From Tychonema sp. LEGE 06208 (GTDB lineage: Bacteria; Cyanobacteriota; Cyanobacteriia; Cyanobacteriales; Microcoleaceae): a stretch of DNA of 46,358 bases. A program made the translations under genes and the position numbers. Each line of letters opens with the position of its first letter. Within the stretch, counting starts at the first letter, position 1. Positions 17,493 through 26,374 of this stretch are shown piece after piece. The notes beneath the pieces are model-generated. The model saw only the letters and a program-made list of their open reading frames with translations. It made no database searches and was not told the origin of the DNA. Where the stretch lies: contig NZ_JADEWT010000045.1 of the NCBI RefSeq assembly GCF_015207505.1, positions 1 to 46,358 on the forward strand. The letters are read 5' to 3'.

Positions 17493-18305
17493 TTAGCGTC
17501 GAATCAAGAATCCAGCAGTTGCAAAAGTAAAGCCAAATTTCTGTTCGCGCAAATCATCTCTTTGATAATCATCAGGGTAAATGGCAAAATATTCTTCCAT
17601 TGCTTCGTATGGCCCTTCTCCCCATCCGGGCAAAACGGGGTGTCCGTTGATATTACTATCTTCAACTACGACGTAATCGCCTGTTTGCAGTAGCGGTCGC
17701 AGCAGTTGCATCTCGCCCAAAACGTGCTGCTTTTCATGGTTGCTGTCCAGGATAGCAAATATCGGCCCGGGAAATTCTCTGCGTAATTCGACTATTCTTT
17801 GAGAAACTTGAGGGGCGGTTGAGGATGACAGCATTAACTCGATGCGGGGATGATTTCTTACTTGGGGAGTGAGAGATGTATGGTCAATATCTACCGAAAA
17901 CACTTGAGATTTGTTATTAATTTTTTCAAGGAGCGAGGCAAAGAATAAAGTACCTCCACCATAGAAACTGCCAAATTCTAGGATTAAACTAGGTTTTAAA
18001 TCCCAGATAATTTCTTGGTAACTCCACATATCGCAGGGAGATTTTAGTGCTTTGACTCCTGCCCATGTGGTGGTATTCCAAATTTGGTTGTTGTAGTACC
18101 ACAAATGATAGCGCAGACCTGCATCTGTTGTGGAAGCAAGCTGATTTTTTGAAAGTTGATATTTAATTTTCCCCAACAAACATAAAGCATCTGAATTGTC
18201 TGGCTGACTGTCAAGAATTTTGGTACAAATTAACTCTGCCTGAAAGTGGTCGCCACAATTATATAAATTAGTTGCCGCTATAATATTATCTGCGAGGTTG
18301 TGCAT
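17493..18305 (-). CDS. TPR-like N-terminus fused to a CmcI/rhamnosyl O-methyltransferase family domain
   Basis: 270 residues. Residues 1-55 form a TPR-like pair (YNCGDHFQAELICTKILDSQPDNSDALCLLGKIKYQ). The rest matches the cephalosporin hydroxylase CmcI/rhamnosyl O-methyltransferase family: WAGVKALKSPCDMWSYQEIIWDLKPSLILEFGSFYGGGTLFFA (SAM-binding region), VFSVDID, and FAILDSNHEKQHVLGEMQLLRPLLQTGDYVVVEDSNING with the metal-binding type acidic and histidine residues. Family members methylate sugars (e.g. rhamnose in mycobacterial glycolipids). As the first gene of the cluster with a methyltransferase and the giant glycosyltransferase, a sugar O-methyltransferase role is most likely. The name hydroxylase in databases is probably misleading here (established caution for CmcI homologues). 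Confidence 0.82.
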   Translation of the reverse strand: MHNLADNIIAATNLYNCGDHFQAELICTKILDSQPDNSDALCLLGKIKYQLSKNQLASTTDAGLRYHLWYYNNQIWNTTTWAGVKALKSPCDMWSYQEIIWDLKPSLILEFGSFYGGGTLFFASLLEKINNKSQVFSVDIDHTSLTPQVRNHPRIELMLSSSTAPQVSQRIVELRREFPGPIFAILDSNHEKQHVLGEMQLLRPLLQTGDYVVVEDSNINGHPVLPGWGEGPYEAMEEYFAIYPDDYQRDDLREQKFGFTFATAGFLIRR

Positions 18306-18849
18306 ATCAGTTAAAAAGCTAGTTATTTCAATTTTCCTATGCGGCGTTTTTTCTGTGCCGAAGATGGCGATCGCCTCAAGTAAGCTTGGTAGAGTACATC
18401 AGCCAACCGCATCCGCACTCAGAAAATCTGAACTGTTGCCGCGCTGAGTCGGGTAGTTGCCGGGGCTTCACTACCGCTATACATTTGTTCTGCCTCAAAA
18501 ACAGCAAGAGATTGCACCCATATTACCTCTAACTCAAGCATCGATCGCGATGCGCGCTTGATTGAGACGACGATCGTCCATCTCCCTCTTGGCCTAAACT
18601 CGTTACCCACTCAATCGGCACATTGACAAAAATCACTCGATCGTGTAGAGAAAAATTTACCTTTTGCGACGAAAGCATTTCATCACCTGACGCAGTGAAG
18701 CCACGTTCGGTTTCCACCACCATGCAAGCAAGATCGCCCTAACGGGGATTCCGCCCACACAAAAACAAGTTACAATTACGTTAAGATTGATGAACATAAA
18801 TAAAAAATCCCAAACTGTAGGGACTAAATAATTAGGAGGATCGACCTCG
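18306..18849. other. Intergenic space between divergent glycan cluster and ftsH
   Basis: 544 nt. A TTGACA at about 18622 could be a -35 element for ftsH but no good -10 is seen at 17 nt. The ribosome site TAGGAGG at about 18834-18840 precedes the GTG start of ftsH. The small open frames in this stretch show no recognisable protein. Confidence 0.5.
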
Positions 18850-20688
18850 GTGAATAAACGGTGGAGAAACGCTGGACTGTACGCACTGCTGGCTATTGTA
18901 GTCATTGCCCTAGCCACGGCATTTTTTGACAAACAGCCCCCAAGCCGGGAAGTTTGGAAGTACAGCCAATTCATTCAGGAAGTCGAAGGCAAGAGAGTAG
19001 ACAAAATAAATATCAGTTCCGATCGCAGCAAAGCCCTCGTAACGGCTCAAGACGGCAACAAGGTACTCGTCAACCTGCCGAACGACCCCGAACTGATCAA
19101 CATCCTGACCAAAAACAACGTAGACATTTCAGTTCTGCCCCAAAGCGACGAAGGTTTCTGGGTAAAAGCCCTCAGCAGCCTGTTCTTCCCGATCCTGCTG
19201 TTAGTGGGACTGTTTTTCTTGGTGCGGCGCGCCCAAAACGGGCCCGGCAACCAAGCCATGAACTTCGGCAAATCGAAAGCTAGAGTTCAAATGGAACCTC
19301 AAACTCAGGTGACATTCGGCGACGTGGCCGGCATCGAACAAGCCAAGCTAGAACTCGCAGAAGTCGTGGACTTCCTGAAAAATGCCGATCGCTTCACCGC
19401 AGTCGGAGCAAAAATCCCCAAAGGCGTGCTGCTGGTAGGCCCTCCCGGAACAGGCAAAACCCTTCTCGCCAAAGCAGTTGCTGGCGAAGCAGGCGTTCCC
19501 TTCTTCTCGATTTCCGGTTCAGAATTTGTGGAAATGTTCGTAGGTGTGGGTGCTTCCCGCGTCCGCGACTTGTTTGAACAAGCTAAAACCAACGCTCCTT
19601 GCATCGTATTTATCGATGAAATTGACGCGGTAGGCCGCCAGCGGGGAGCTGGTTTGGGCGGCGGTAACGACGAACGGGAACAAACCCTGAACCAGTTGCT
19701 GACCGAAATGGACGGTTTTGAGGGCAATACAGGCATCATTTTGATTGCTGCCACGAACCGCCCCGACGTGCTGGATGCTGCGCTGCTGCGTCCGGGCCGT
19801 TTCGATCGCCAAGTTGTGGTCGATCGCCCCGATTTCTCCGGCCGCCTGGAAATTCTCAACGTTCACGCCCGTGGCAAAACCTTGTCGAAAGACGTGGACT
19901 TGGAAAAAATCGCCCGCCGGACTCCTGGTTTCACAGGTGCGGATTTGGCTAACCTGCTCAACGAAGCAGCTATTTTGGCCGCCCGCCGCAACTTGACCGA
20001 AGTTTCGATGGATGAAGTCAATGATGCGATCGATCGCGTGCTCGCCGGCCCAGAAAAGAAAGACCGCGTGATGAGCGAAAAGCGCAAAACTTTGGTAGCT
20101 TACCACGAAGCCGGTCACGCTTTAGTTGGTGCTTTGATGCCCGACTACGATCCCGTGCAGAAAATTAGCATTATCCCCCGCGGCCGCGCTGGCGGTTTGA
20201 CTTGGTTCACACCGAGCGAAGATCGGATGGATTCTGGCTTGTATTCTCGCTCTTACTTGCAAAATCAAATGGCGGTAGCTTTGGGTGGCCGCATTGCTGA
20301 AGAGATTGTCTTCGGCGAGGAAGAAGTCACGACTGGCGCTTCTAATGACTTGCAGCAAGTGGCAAGAGTAGCACGACAAATGGTAACTCGCTTCGGTATG
20401 AGCGATCGGCTAGGCCCTGTAGCTCTGGGTCGCCAACAAGGGAATATGTTCATGGGTCGCGATATCATGGCCGAACGGGACTTTTCTGAAGAAACCGCAG
20501 CCACGATCGACGATGAAGTCCGCTTGTTGGTAGAGCAAGCTTACCTGCGCGCTAAAGACGTGCTGGTTGGCAACCGCCACGTCCTCAACTCCTTGGCAGA
20601 TATGCTAATAGAAAAGGAAACTGTGGATGCTGATGAATTGCAAAATTTGCTAGCCAACAGCGATGTCAAGATGGCAACAATTGCCTAA
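18850..20688 (+). CDS. ftsH3: ATP-dependent zinc metalloprotease FtsH, FtsH3 type
   Basis: 612 residues, GTG start with AGGAGG upstream. Two membrane helices (about 8-26 and 107-126) bracket a periplasmic/lumenal domain, followed by the AAA+ module with Walker A GPPGTGKT (197-204), Walker [13 protein letters not shown] (DEID 256-259), and the second region of homology [21 protein letters not shown]. The zinc protease site is HEAGH (419-423). The N-terminus [14 protein letters not shown] resembles Synechocystis FtsH3 (slr1604) rather than FtsH2, from memory. In cyanobacteria FtsH3 forms hetero-complexes with FtsH1 (iron response through Fur turnover) or FtsH2 (photosystem II repair). It is monocistronic with a terminator about 60 nt downstream. 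Complete, with no missing key residue. Confidence 0.93.
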   Translation: MNKRWRNAGLYALLAIVVIALATAFFDKQPPSREVWKYSQFIQEVEGKRVDKINISSDRSKALVTAQDGNKVLVNLPNDPELINILTKNNVDISVLPQSDEGFWVKALSSLFFPILLLVGLFFLVRRAQNGPGNQAMNFGKSKARVQMEPQTQVTFGDVAGIEQAKLELAEVVDFLKNADRFTAVGAKIPKGVLLVGPPGTGKTLLAKAVAGEAGVPFFSISGSEFVEMFVGVGASRVRDLFEQAKTNAPCIVFIDEIDAVGRQRGAGLGGGNDEREQTLNQLLTEMDGFEGNTGIILIAATNRPDVLDAALLRPGRFDRQVVVDRPDFSGRLEILNVHARGKTLSKDVDLEKIARRTPGFTGADLANLLNEAAILAARRNLTEVSMDEVNDAIDRVLAGPEKKDRVMSEKRKTLVAYHEAGHALVGALMPDYDPVQKISIIPRGRAGGLTWFTPSEDRMDSGLYSRSYLQNQMAVALGGRIAEEIVFGEEEVTTGASNDLQQVARVARQMVTRFGMSDRLGPVALGRQQGNMFMGRDIMAERDFSEETAATIDDEVRLLVEQAYLRAKDVLVGNRHVLNSLADMLIEKETVDADELQNLLANSDVKMATIA

Positions 20689-20748
20689 TTGATTTGGGAT
20701 TTAAGATTTAAAATTTTGGATGGAATCTAAAGTTTGAAATCAATAATT

Positions 20749-20788
20749 GGGGTGATTCTGGGATTGTCTGGAATCGCCCCGATTTTTT
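20749..20788 (+). terminator. Rho-independent terminator of ftsH3
   Basis: Stem GGGGTGATTC/GAATCGCCCC (10 bp with one G-U pair) and 12-nt loop, followed by GATTTTTT. It is placed about 60 nt after the stop. Confidence 0.75.
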
Positions 20789-20792
20789 ATAG

Positions 20793-20852
20793 TAGGGTGC
20801 GTCGCTGCGACAATTCTCGCTATTTGCAGTTATCCCAGAGGGACGCACCCTA
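20793..20852. repeat. 60-bp element with perfect TAGGGTGCGTC inverted ends
   Basis: Arms TAGGGTGCGTC (20793-20803) and GACGCACCCTA (20842-20852). The same arm sequence borders the element at 43430-43492, and a single arm occurs at 22143. Confidence 0.6.
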
Positions 20853-20862
20853 CCCCTATCTA

Positions 20863-21504
20863 CTAAACCTTGATTGTCCTGCCTGATTTTGGCTGACGAG
20901 CTTTGGCAACAACGGCACTGCTCATACTTTTTACCATTAGCAATAACATGACCGACAAACCCAGGCCTACTACATCATTAAGCAAGAACAACCATAAAGG
21001 CTCTATTTCTGGACTCTGCCTCTGCATTCTTGAAAATTCACGGTTCAACATATTTGAGGCAATAGTTAAAGCATAGAACCCTCCGATCAGGGGATTTATA
21101 TACTCGGCAAACTTTGCTAATTCTCCCCCTTCCTGATTAAATCTGTTGGCAAATGTTGAGAGTGCATTCCAAATTCCCCATATACTGTATATCGGTATGA
21201 GAAATCTTGCCATCGCTCCTCCTGGGGTGATAGGATAATCATTGAAAAGAACCTTGAGATCGACGTGCAAGCGATATAGCCAGACTAGAAAAAGCACGAA
21301 CAAAATCGAGGCGACAAGAATTGTAACAATCCACAAAATCTGCTGCAAACCTTGAAGCGGCGCCTCAATCGTTGGTGCAATTGCTTTCACCGAAGTTAAA
21401 AGCAGGGAAACGATGTTTAACGAGACGTTAGCCCAAGCGAACTGCATTAATAATCGACTAACTCCGTGGGACTTGAGAGGAGTAGCTGCATCAGAATTCT
21501 TCAT
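20863..21504 (-). CDS. DUF4328-like small membrane protein
   Basis: 213 residues with about five hydrophobic segments. The region VWLYRLHVDLKVLFNDYPITPGGAMARFLIPIYSIWGIWNALSTFANRF resembles the core of DUF4328 proteins (WLYRAH...L...Y..GWA...F.IP). No function is known for the family. The ATG at 21504 is preferred over an upstream GTG at 21540 because GGGAG lies 6 nt before it. It is a single gene, convergent with ftsH3. Assignment to DUF4328 is from pattern memory and moderate; that it is a real membrane protein is more certain. Confidence 0.65.
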   Translation of the reverse strand: MKNSDAATPLKSHGVSRLLMQFAWANVSLNIVSLLLTSVKAIAPTIEAPLQGLQQILWIVTILVASILFVLFLVWLYRLHVDLKVLFNDYPITPGGAMARFLIPIYSIWGIWNALSTFANRFNQEGGELAKFAEYINPLIGGFYALTIASNMLNREFSRMQRQSPEIEPLWLFLLNDVVGLGLSVMLLLMVKSMSSAVVAKARQPKSGRTIKV

Positions 21505-21618
21505 GAGGTCTCCCAGAAAATTTGCCGCAGGAGGCTGCACCCACAGCAGACACGACTATATTAGTTTACATTTTTTTGTAGAGAGCAGCAACGTGGAGAT
21601 GGTGTTAAACTTAGATCG

Positions 21619-21820
21619 ATTCAAGCCACATTCCGCACCCTACGGTGTCACACAGTATAATTACTCAGAAAAATCTAATTTTAAAGTAATAAATTATGCC
21701 TTTCCTAAAATTTACATCCGTCAATCTACGGTATAAAATTATAATTTATAGCTTAATTTATCCATAAAACTAAGTAAAAACCGATTGTGACAGTTGAGGG
21801 TGCGAAATGTGGGATTCAAG
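21619..21820. mobile_element. About 200-bp MITE-like element with imperfect inverted ends
   Basis: The left end (21619-21652, ATTCAAGCCACATTCCGCAC then CCTACGGTGTCACA) is an imperfect reverse complement of the right end (21786-21820, TGTGACAGTTGAGGGTGCG then AAATGTGGGATTCAAG). The inside is very AT-rich and codes nothing. Confidence 0.5.
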
Positions 21821-21890
21821 CCAGCAGTTGGCTGTAGCGATCGCACCTATTCATCTTTGGTAAACTTCTAGCCGAGGTACGCTGGGTCAT

Positions 21891-22003
21891 TAGACCTCTT
21901 GCAAAAATCGGAAAATACCCTGAAATCATCTGCGTCAATCAGTGTTTATCTGTTTGATATCTGCGGTTTCTCTATCGAGCCAGTGACTTCTGCAAGAGGT
22001 CTA
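21891..22003. mobile_element. 113-bp MITE-like element with perfect 13-bp inverted ends
   Basis: Arms TAGACCTCTTGCA (21891-21903) and TGCAAGAGGTCTA (21991-22003) are exact. The inside carries a copy of the word GTTTATCTGTTTGATATCTG, the inverse of a word near 6400. Confidence 0.6.
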
Positions 22004-22175
22004 TTGGTAATTGGCAAGCGATTTTGTTACTTAGATTGTCGGTTAAAAACTTAACGTGGCGCTTCTTGTAATTTGGTATATCTCGAAGTTAGTAATCAGT
22101 CTTAAAATCCTATGCGAGTCAGAACTATCTAAGTTACAAATTAGGGTGCGTCCTCAATCTAAAATCTAAAATCGC

Positions 22176-22814
22176 ATGAATCATCAATCTTGGTTGACAC
22201 TACTCAAAAAACACCGGGCGATTGCAGTCATCCGTTCCTCCGAAAAGGAACTCGCTTGGCAGATGGCATCGGCGGTAGCAGCAGGCGGATTTTTGTTTAT
22301 TGAAATTACTTGGAACACTCACAAAGCTGCTGAATTAATTGCCGAACTCCGCTCGGAATTCCCTACTTTTAGTATTGGTACTGGCACTTTATTAAACTTA
22401 GAACAGTTGCAGCAAGCCATAGATTGCGGCGCTCAATTTTTGTTTGCTCCGCACACAGATGTAGCTATGATTAAAACAGCAGTTGATGCCGGAGTGCCGA
22501 TCGTCCCCGGTGCTTTTTCTCCCACGGAAATTGTGACAGCGTGGCAAGCAGGCGCTACCTGCGTTAAAGTGTTTCCGATATCCGGTTTGGGAGGTGCAGC
22601 TTACCTGAAAAGCCTGCAAGGCCCTCTGGGACACATTCCTTTAATTCCGACTGGCGGGGTGACAGTGGAAAATGCGAAGGTATTTATTGACGCTGGGGCG
22701 ATCGCCGTTGGTTTGGCGGGAGACTTATTTCCCAAACAATTAGTGGAAAATGGAGATTGGCGGGCGATCGGTCAAATTGCCCGAACTCTCACCCAAAAGT
22801 TAACAACTTGTTAA
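22176..22814 (+). CDS. eda: KDPG/KHG aldolase family protein
   Basis: A 212-residue class I aldolase of the bifunctional 4-hydroxy-2-oxoglutarate / 2-dehydro-3-deoxyphosphogluconate aldolase family. Active-site residues are placed as in E. coli Eda: arginine in AVIRSS (R20), glutamate in FIEITW (E43) and the Schiff-base lysine in CVKVFP (K131). The phosphate-binding PTGGVT and GLAGDLFP are also present. It would cleave KDPG to pyruvate and glyceraldehyde-3-phosphate in the Entner-Doudoroff route now recognised in cyanobacteria, or act on 4-hydroxy-2-oxoglutarate. No Edd or other ED gene adjoins it. The upstream 170 nt hold a single TAGGGTGCGTC arm. Confidence 0.9.
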   Translation: MNHQSWLTLLKKHRAIAVIRSSEKELAWQMASAVAAGGFLFIEITWNTHKAAELIAELRSEFPTFSIGTGTLLNLEQLQQAIDCGAQFLFAPHTDVAMIKTAVDAGVPIVPGAFSPTEIVTAWQAGATCVKVFPISGLGGAAYLKSLQGPLGHIPLIPTGGVTVENAKVFIDAGAIAVGLAGDLFPKQLVENGDWRAIGQIARTLTQKLTTC

Positions 22815-22915
22815 GCCCTCTTTCCCAATCTAAAATCTATAATCTACAATCTAAAGTAGTACAAGCTAATCTAAAATCTAAAATTTCAAGTCTAAAATCG
22901 TTTTGGGTGTGAGGA

Positions 22916-23431
22916 ATGAACAGCATTATCAACTCAACTTACTTTCGCCGCGCCGGCATTTTCTGTGCCGGCTGCGCCCTCACAGTTACTGCATTTTGTG
23001 GCGGGCAAAATCCTGCAATTGCCAGTTCGCAGCACAACAAAATTGCCAATAGAATTATGCAGTTGCAGCAATCCAGTCAGCGCTGGATAGAAATTGATTT
23101 GTCAAGACAAAGATTAATAGCTTGGGAAGGAAATACACCCGTTTACGCGGTGGTTATTTCCAGCGGCAAATCATCGACTCCCACCCGCACGGGAACCTTT
23201 GCCGTTCAAACCAAATACCGCGTTGCTAGAATGACTGGGGATGACTACGACGTGCCCGACGTTCCCTATACAATGTATTACGACGGAGGAATGGCAATTC
23301 ACGGCGCTTACTGGCACAATTTGTTTGGCAATCCCGTCAGTCACGGCTGCACGAATGTAGCAGTAAATCACGCTAAATGGCTGTTCGATTGGGCCTCGGT
23401 GGGGACACCGGTGGTGGTGCACAAATCTTAG
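22916..23431 (+). CDS. L,D-transpeptidase (YkuD domain), secreted
   Basis: 171 residues. A signal-peptide-like N-terminus (about 1-37, with the hydrophobic GIFCAGCALTVTAF and AIASS cleavage-type site) is followed by a YkuD domain. This includes WIEIDLSRQRLIAW (first strands), SSGKSSTPTRTGTF, the IHG motif (H129) and the catalytic SHGCTN (H143, C145). Such enzymes form 3-3 peptidoglycan crosslinks or attach proteins to peptidoglycan in the periplasm. The domain is near minimal with no LysM. It follows the aldolase by about 100 nt, separated by AATCTAAAATCTA-type filler repeats, so cotranscription is uncertain. Confidence 0.9.
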   Translation: MNSIINSTYFRRAGIFCAGCALTVTAFCGGQNPAIASSQHNKIANRIMQLQQSSQRWIEIDLSRQRLIAWEGNTPVYAVVISSGKSSTPTRTGTFAVQTKYRVARMTGDDYDVPDVPYTMYYDGGMAIHGAYWHNLFGNPVSHGCTNVAVNHAKWLFDWASVGTPVVVHKS

Positions 23432-23440
23432 GTTTAGGGT

Positions 23441-23512
23441 ATGGGGCATGGGGCATGGGGCATCGGGCATCGGGCATCGGGCATCGGGCATCGGGCATGG
23501 GGCATGGGGCAT
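23441..23512. repeat. Heptamer tandem array (CATGGGG/CATCGGG)
   Basis: About ten 7-nt units: two CATGGGG after a partial first one, five CATCGGG, two CATGGGG and a final CAT. It begins 9 nt after the transpeptidase stop. This is the form of cyanobacterial STRR heptamer repeats. Confidence 0.85.
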
Positions 23513-23669
23513 AGTCGAACATGATTAGAACTTATGCACCGGTAGTCAGAAACCGGGTTTTTTTGCGAAATACTGCGTTACAGCCCGCAGATTCGGTCAA
23601 AAACCCGGTTTCTTCGATCGGAGTTCATCAGTTTTGGTTTTTTTTAGCTTGCTTACTTAACTGCGGCTT

Positions 23670-24497
23670 TCAACTACAATCCCAATTGTATAAAACTTTA
23701 CTAAAATCTAATTGTCTGAGTGCTGATTCATCAATAAAAAAGTTACCTATACCACTGTCTCCCCACATGATATCTACTGTATCATTTTCATCAGTATCCA
23801 TTTGGAATAGAAGAATATCTGGCTTTTTTTCCCCATCGAAGTTACTACCATATCTTCTTATGTCGCCTTGTGTAAAATCAGGATAACCACCTATTTTATG
23901 ACCAAAAGGAGACGATATTTCTAGGTACTCATCCCTAATTTCATCATTTAGAAATAAATCATCAATTTCTTCTCCTAACAGTTCGGTAAATTTGTAGTCA
24001 CTGGTACTAATCGGCGCATATTTTTTAGTAAATTGCAAGCCGCAACAGCCATCAATAGGAAAAGCTTCCGGTTTAGGCAAAAAATCATAATTGGTAATCA
24101 TGTTTTCAACTGTGAAGTCTGGCTGAGGAAAATAGATTATTTTGAATCTGCCTTCGAGTGCGGGATTATCTACATTGGCGGGATTGCCCAAATTTAAACC
24201 ATATGCGCCATCGTCGGCTATATAAAACTGCAAAATTCCCCGATCGGGAAAACCATCTAAAGGCGGTATTTCATCAAAGTTGAGTTGCGCTAGCAAAAAT
24301 AAATATTTACCGTCAGGAGTTTTTGGATAGTCAAAGCCTTTAGGTAAATAGGGCAATCCCCCAAATTTACTCTGCCACCAATTAACGTCATCATTATTCT
24401 GGGTTTTAATTTCGATGTAAGGTTTAATGGTAGCTTCGATTCTGTCGCGATACTTTTCTAGTTCGGGAGAGAGTGGAAATTCTAGTTTATAATTCAT
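23670..24497 (-). CDS. YwqG-like protein (DUF1963)
   Basis: 275 residues, soluble. Matches the YwqG/DUF1963 pattern: an N-terminal helix, then SKFGGLPYLPKGFDYPKTPDGKYLFLLAQLNFDEIPPLDGFPDRGILQFYIADD, the mid-region FKIIYFPQPDF, and the C-terminal HKIGGYPDFTQGD...DILLFQMDTDE...DIMWGDSGIGNFFIDESALRQLDFSKVLYNWDC. The family has no established biochemical role. It shares the minus strand with the Hsp70-like gene 77 nt upstream, so the two may be cotranscribed, though a short palindrome (24534-24559) lies between. Confidence 0.8.
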   Translation of the reverse strand: MNYKLEFPLSPELEKYRDRIEATIKPYIEIKTQNNDDVNWWQSKFGGLPYLPKGFDYPKTPDGKYLFLLAQLNFDEIPPLDGFPDRGILQFYIADDGAYGLNLGNPANVDNPALEGRFKIIYFPQPDFTVENMITNYDFLPKPEAFPIDGCCGLQFTKKYAPISTSDYKFTELLGEEIDDLFLNDEIRDEYLEISSPFGHKIGGYPDFTQGDIRRYGSNFDGEKKPDILLFQMDTDENDTVDIMWGDSGIGNFFIDESALRQLDFSKVLYNWDCS

Positions 24498-24533
24498 CTG
24501 CTTTTAACAATCAATTTGTTTTGAATGCAATCA

Positions 24534-24559
24534 GTAGAGTGCGCCGAAGCGCACGTTAC
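24534..24559. repeat. Short palindrome GTAGAGTGCGC...GCGCACGTTAC
   Basis: Stem GTAGAGTGCGC with GCGCACGTTAC and a 4-nt loop, one internal mismatch. It lies between the Hsp70-like and YwqG-like genes. Confidence 0.45.
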
Positions 24560-24574
24560 CTGTAAAGCCTATTC

Positions 24575-26164
24575 CTAACTTAGCTGCACCACTGGTTTAT
24601 CCTCTAACAAGGTTTCATTGGTCAGCAAATCTTCCACGGTAATGCGTAAAAAGCGCTGTTCGTCAACGCGGAAGAAGATTTTGATGCGATCGCCCCCCGG
24701 ATACCCAGGCGGTGTCAATTGCGCGATACTGCGAGCTCCGTCTTTGTCATTTAGCGGCTGTACCGAGGTTTGGCCGGCGATTTGGCGAGTAATCAGCCTG
24801 TCGCCATCAAAATAAATCTCCGTGCCCCCAGTTTCCGCTCCCAATTCGCCGATAATTAATTCTATACTCGGCTGATTTTCTAAAGAAGCTCCCAAGACTA
24901 ATTCTACCGGTTCACTCATCGGATAAGACTGTCCCGATTTAATTAAACTGTGCCAACTGTGGCAATTTTCGCGGCGGTTCCAGTAACGAATTCCGTAACT
25001 GTGATAGAGAAAATCTTTGATTTCTATGCCTTGACTCAGTTGCAGAGCACCTTGGGCGATCGCCTCAAAAGGTTTGTCGCACCGAATCTTTGCCGGCTCG
25101 AAATATTGCTCAACCCAACGCTGCACCGCAGGAATTTGAACAGTACCGCCAACGAGCAAAACTGCATCGATGTCGCCAATTTCTAAGCCTTGGCGGCGCG
25201 CTTGCTGCAATACTTGATTCATGCACTCGTCGAGGTTGTCAAAAAACTGATGTTCGGCGAGGATAGATTCAAAGCGCGATCGGTCTAATTCTAATTCGTA
25301 ACTCTCAAAATTTTCATCATCAAAATAAACTTCAACCGCCTGATTTACCAAGGATAACTGAATCTTTAACCGTTCTGCCAATCTCGTTGTAATCGGAGAT
25401 TTGGCCAGTCCTTTTGTTTTGACAAAATAGTCAACCAGCCAATTATCAATATCAGAACCGCCCAAATTTTGTCCGGCTTTAGCCAAAACCCGAGCAACTT
25501 TTGCCTTTTGTGCCGAAGATTCAGCTAATAATTTTTCGCCCCATTTGAGCAGAAAACCCAGGGGCTTTTTGCCAGCCGAAATGTCGAGGCGCACTAAAGA
25601 AAGGTCGAGAGTTCCGCCGCCGAAATCAATGACTAAGAGAATTTCGCGATCGGCTAAACCGTAGCCCAAAGCAGCCGCCGTCGGTTCGTCCAACATCCGC
25701 ACCTGTTCTACTTGCAGAGATTCAGACACTTTACCCAACCAATGGCGGTAAGCTTCAAAACTATCTACAGGCACTGTAAAAATTAAAGAATCTACCGGCA
25801 AGGGCAGTTCGCGAATTGAGCTAACAATTTTGCTCAAATACCACTCACCTACTCGTTCAAAATCCACAATTTGCCCGTCTAGTTCCGGCACAAAACCCTG
25901 AACCGAAGTGCCAATTCCTCGCTTGAAATTGCGAAAAGACCGAGAATCTCCACTCAAATCGAGACCTCTGTCGCGGACTTGTTGACCGAGTATTATTTTA
26001 TTTTGAGCAGCGTCCTCAACGTAGAGCAAACTGGGAATTAGGGGCGGGTTTTGAGCCGAAATTGCCGACAATCCCGGTAATTTCAAAGTTTCTGGCTGCT
26101 GGATGGCCTGATTCCAGCGAGCGACGACGGTGTTGCTAGTTCCAAAGTCAATGGCGATCGTCAT
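24575..26164 (-). CDS. Hsp70 family protein, short form
   Basis: 529 residues from the ATG at 26164 (preferred over an in-frame GTG at 26179). The actin-like ATPase fold is clear: phosphate 1 motif IAIDFGTSNTVVARW at the very start, connect 1 with DEPTAAALGYG, phosphate 2 ILLVIDFGGGTLDLSLV, and the adenosine motif VLLVGGTVQIPAVQRW. After about residue 375 a short beta-rich segment replaces the DnaK substrate domain, and the helical lid and EEVD-type tail are absent (DnaK is about 630 residues). So it is a DnaK-related ATPase with a diverged substrate part, as often seen in cyanobacteria in addition to the true DnaK proteins. Client and role are unknown. No J-domain or GrpE gene is close. Confidence 0.85.
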   Translation of the reverse strand: MTIAIDFGTSNTVVARWNQAIQQPETLKLPGLSAISAQNPPLIPSLLYVEDAAQNKIILGQQVRDRGLDLSGDSRSFRNFKRGIGTSVQGFVPELDGQIVDFERVGEWYLSKIVSSIRELPLPVDSLIFTVPVDSFEAYRHWLGKVSESLQVEQVRMLDEPTAAALGYGLADREILLVIDFGGGTLDLSLVRLDISAGKKPLGFLLKWGEKLLAESSAQKAKVARVLAKAGQNLGGSDIDNWLVDYFVKTKGLAKSPITTRLAERLKIQLSLVNQAVEVYFDDENFESYELELDRSRFESILAEHQFFDNLDECMNQVLQQARRQGLEIGDIDAVLLVGGTVQIPAVQRWVEQYFEPAKIRCDKPFEAIAQGALQLSQGIEIKDFLYHSYGIRYWNRRENCHSWHSLIKSGQSYPMSEPVELVLGASLENQPSIELIIGELGAETGGTEIYFDGDRLITRQIAGQTSVQPLNDKDGARSIAQLTPPGYPGGDRIKIFFRVDEQRFLRITVEDLLTNETLLEDKPVVQLS

Positions 26165-26374
26165 TGGGCCAAAATACACAGCTATTAGGGATTAGATTAT
26201 ATTATGGTATTTTGAGCCGCAAATGCAAAGAGGCGATCGAATTGTTCTTACATGAACATTTTGTTGCAACTGAAAAGGCACGCCACTTTGATAAGCGGCA
26301 CAAAACTCCCCTGTCTGCAGCAGCCAAGCTTTTACCTTCGATCTCAATACAATTTTTCAAATGTCGCGTAAAAA

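Noticed and set aside
19305-20118. Long minus-strand frames opposite ftsH3
   Set aside because: Antisense shadows caused by high GC at third positions; the proteins look random.
23441-23512. Possible CRISPR-like array
   Set aside because: Units are 7 nt, contiguous and without spacers; there is no cas gene in the window.
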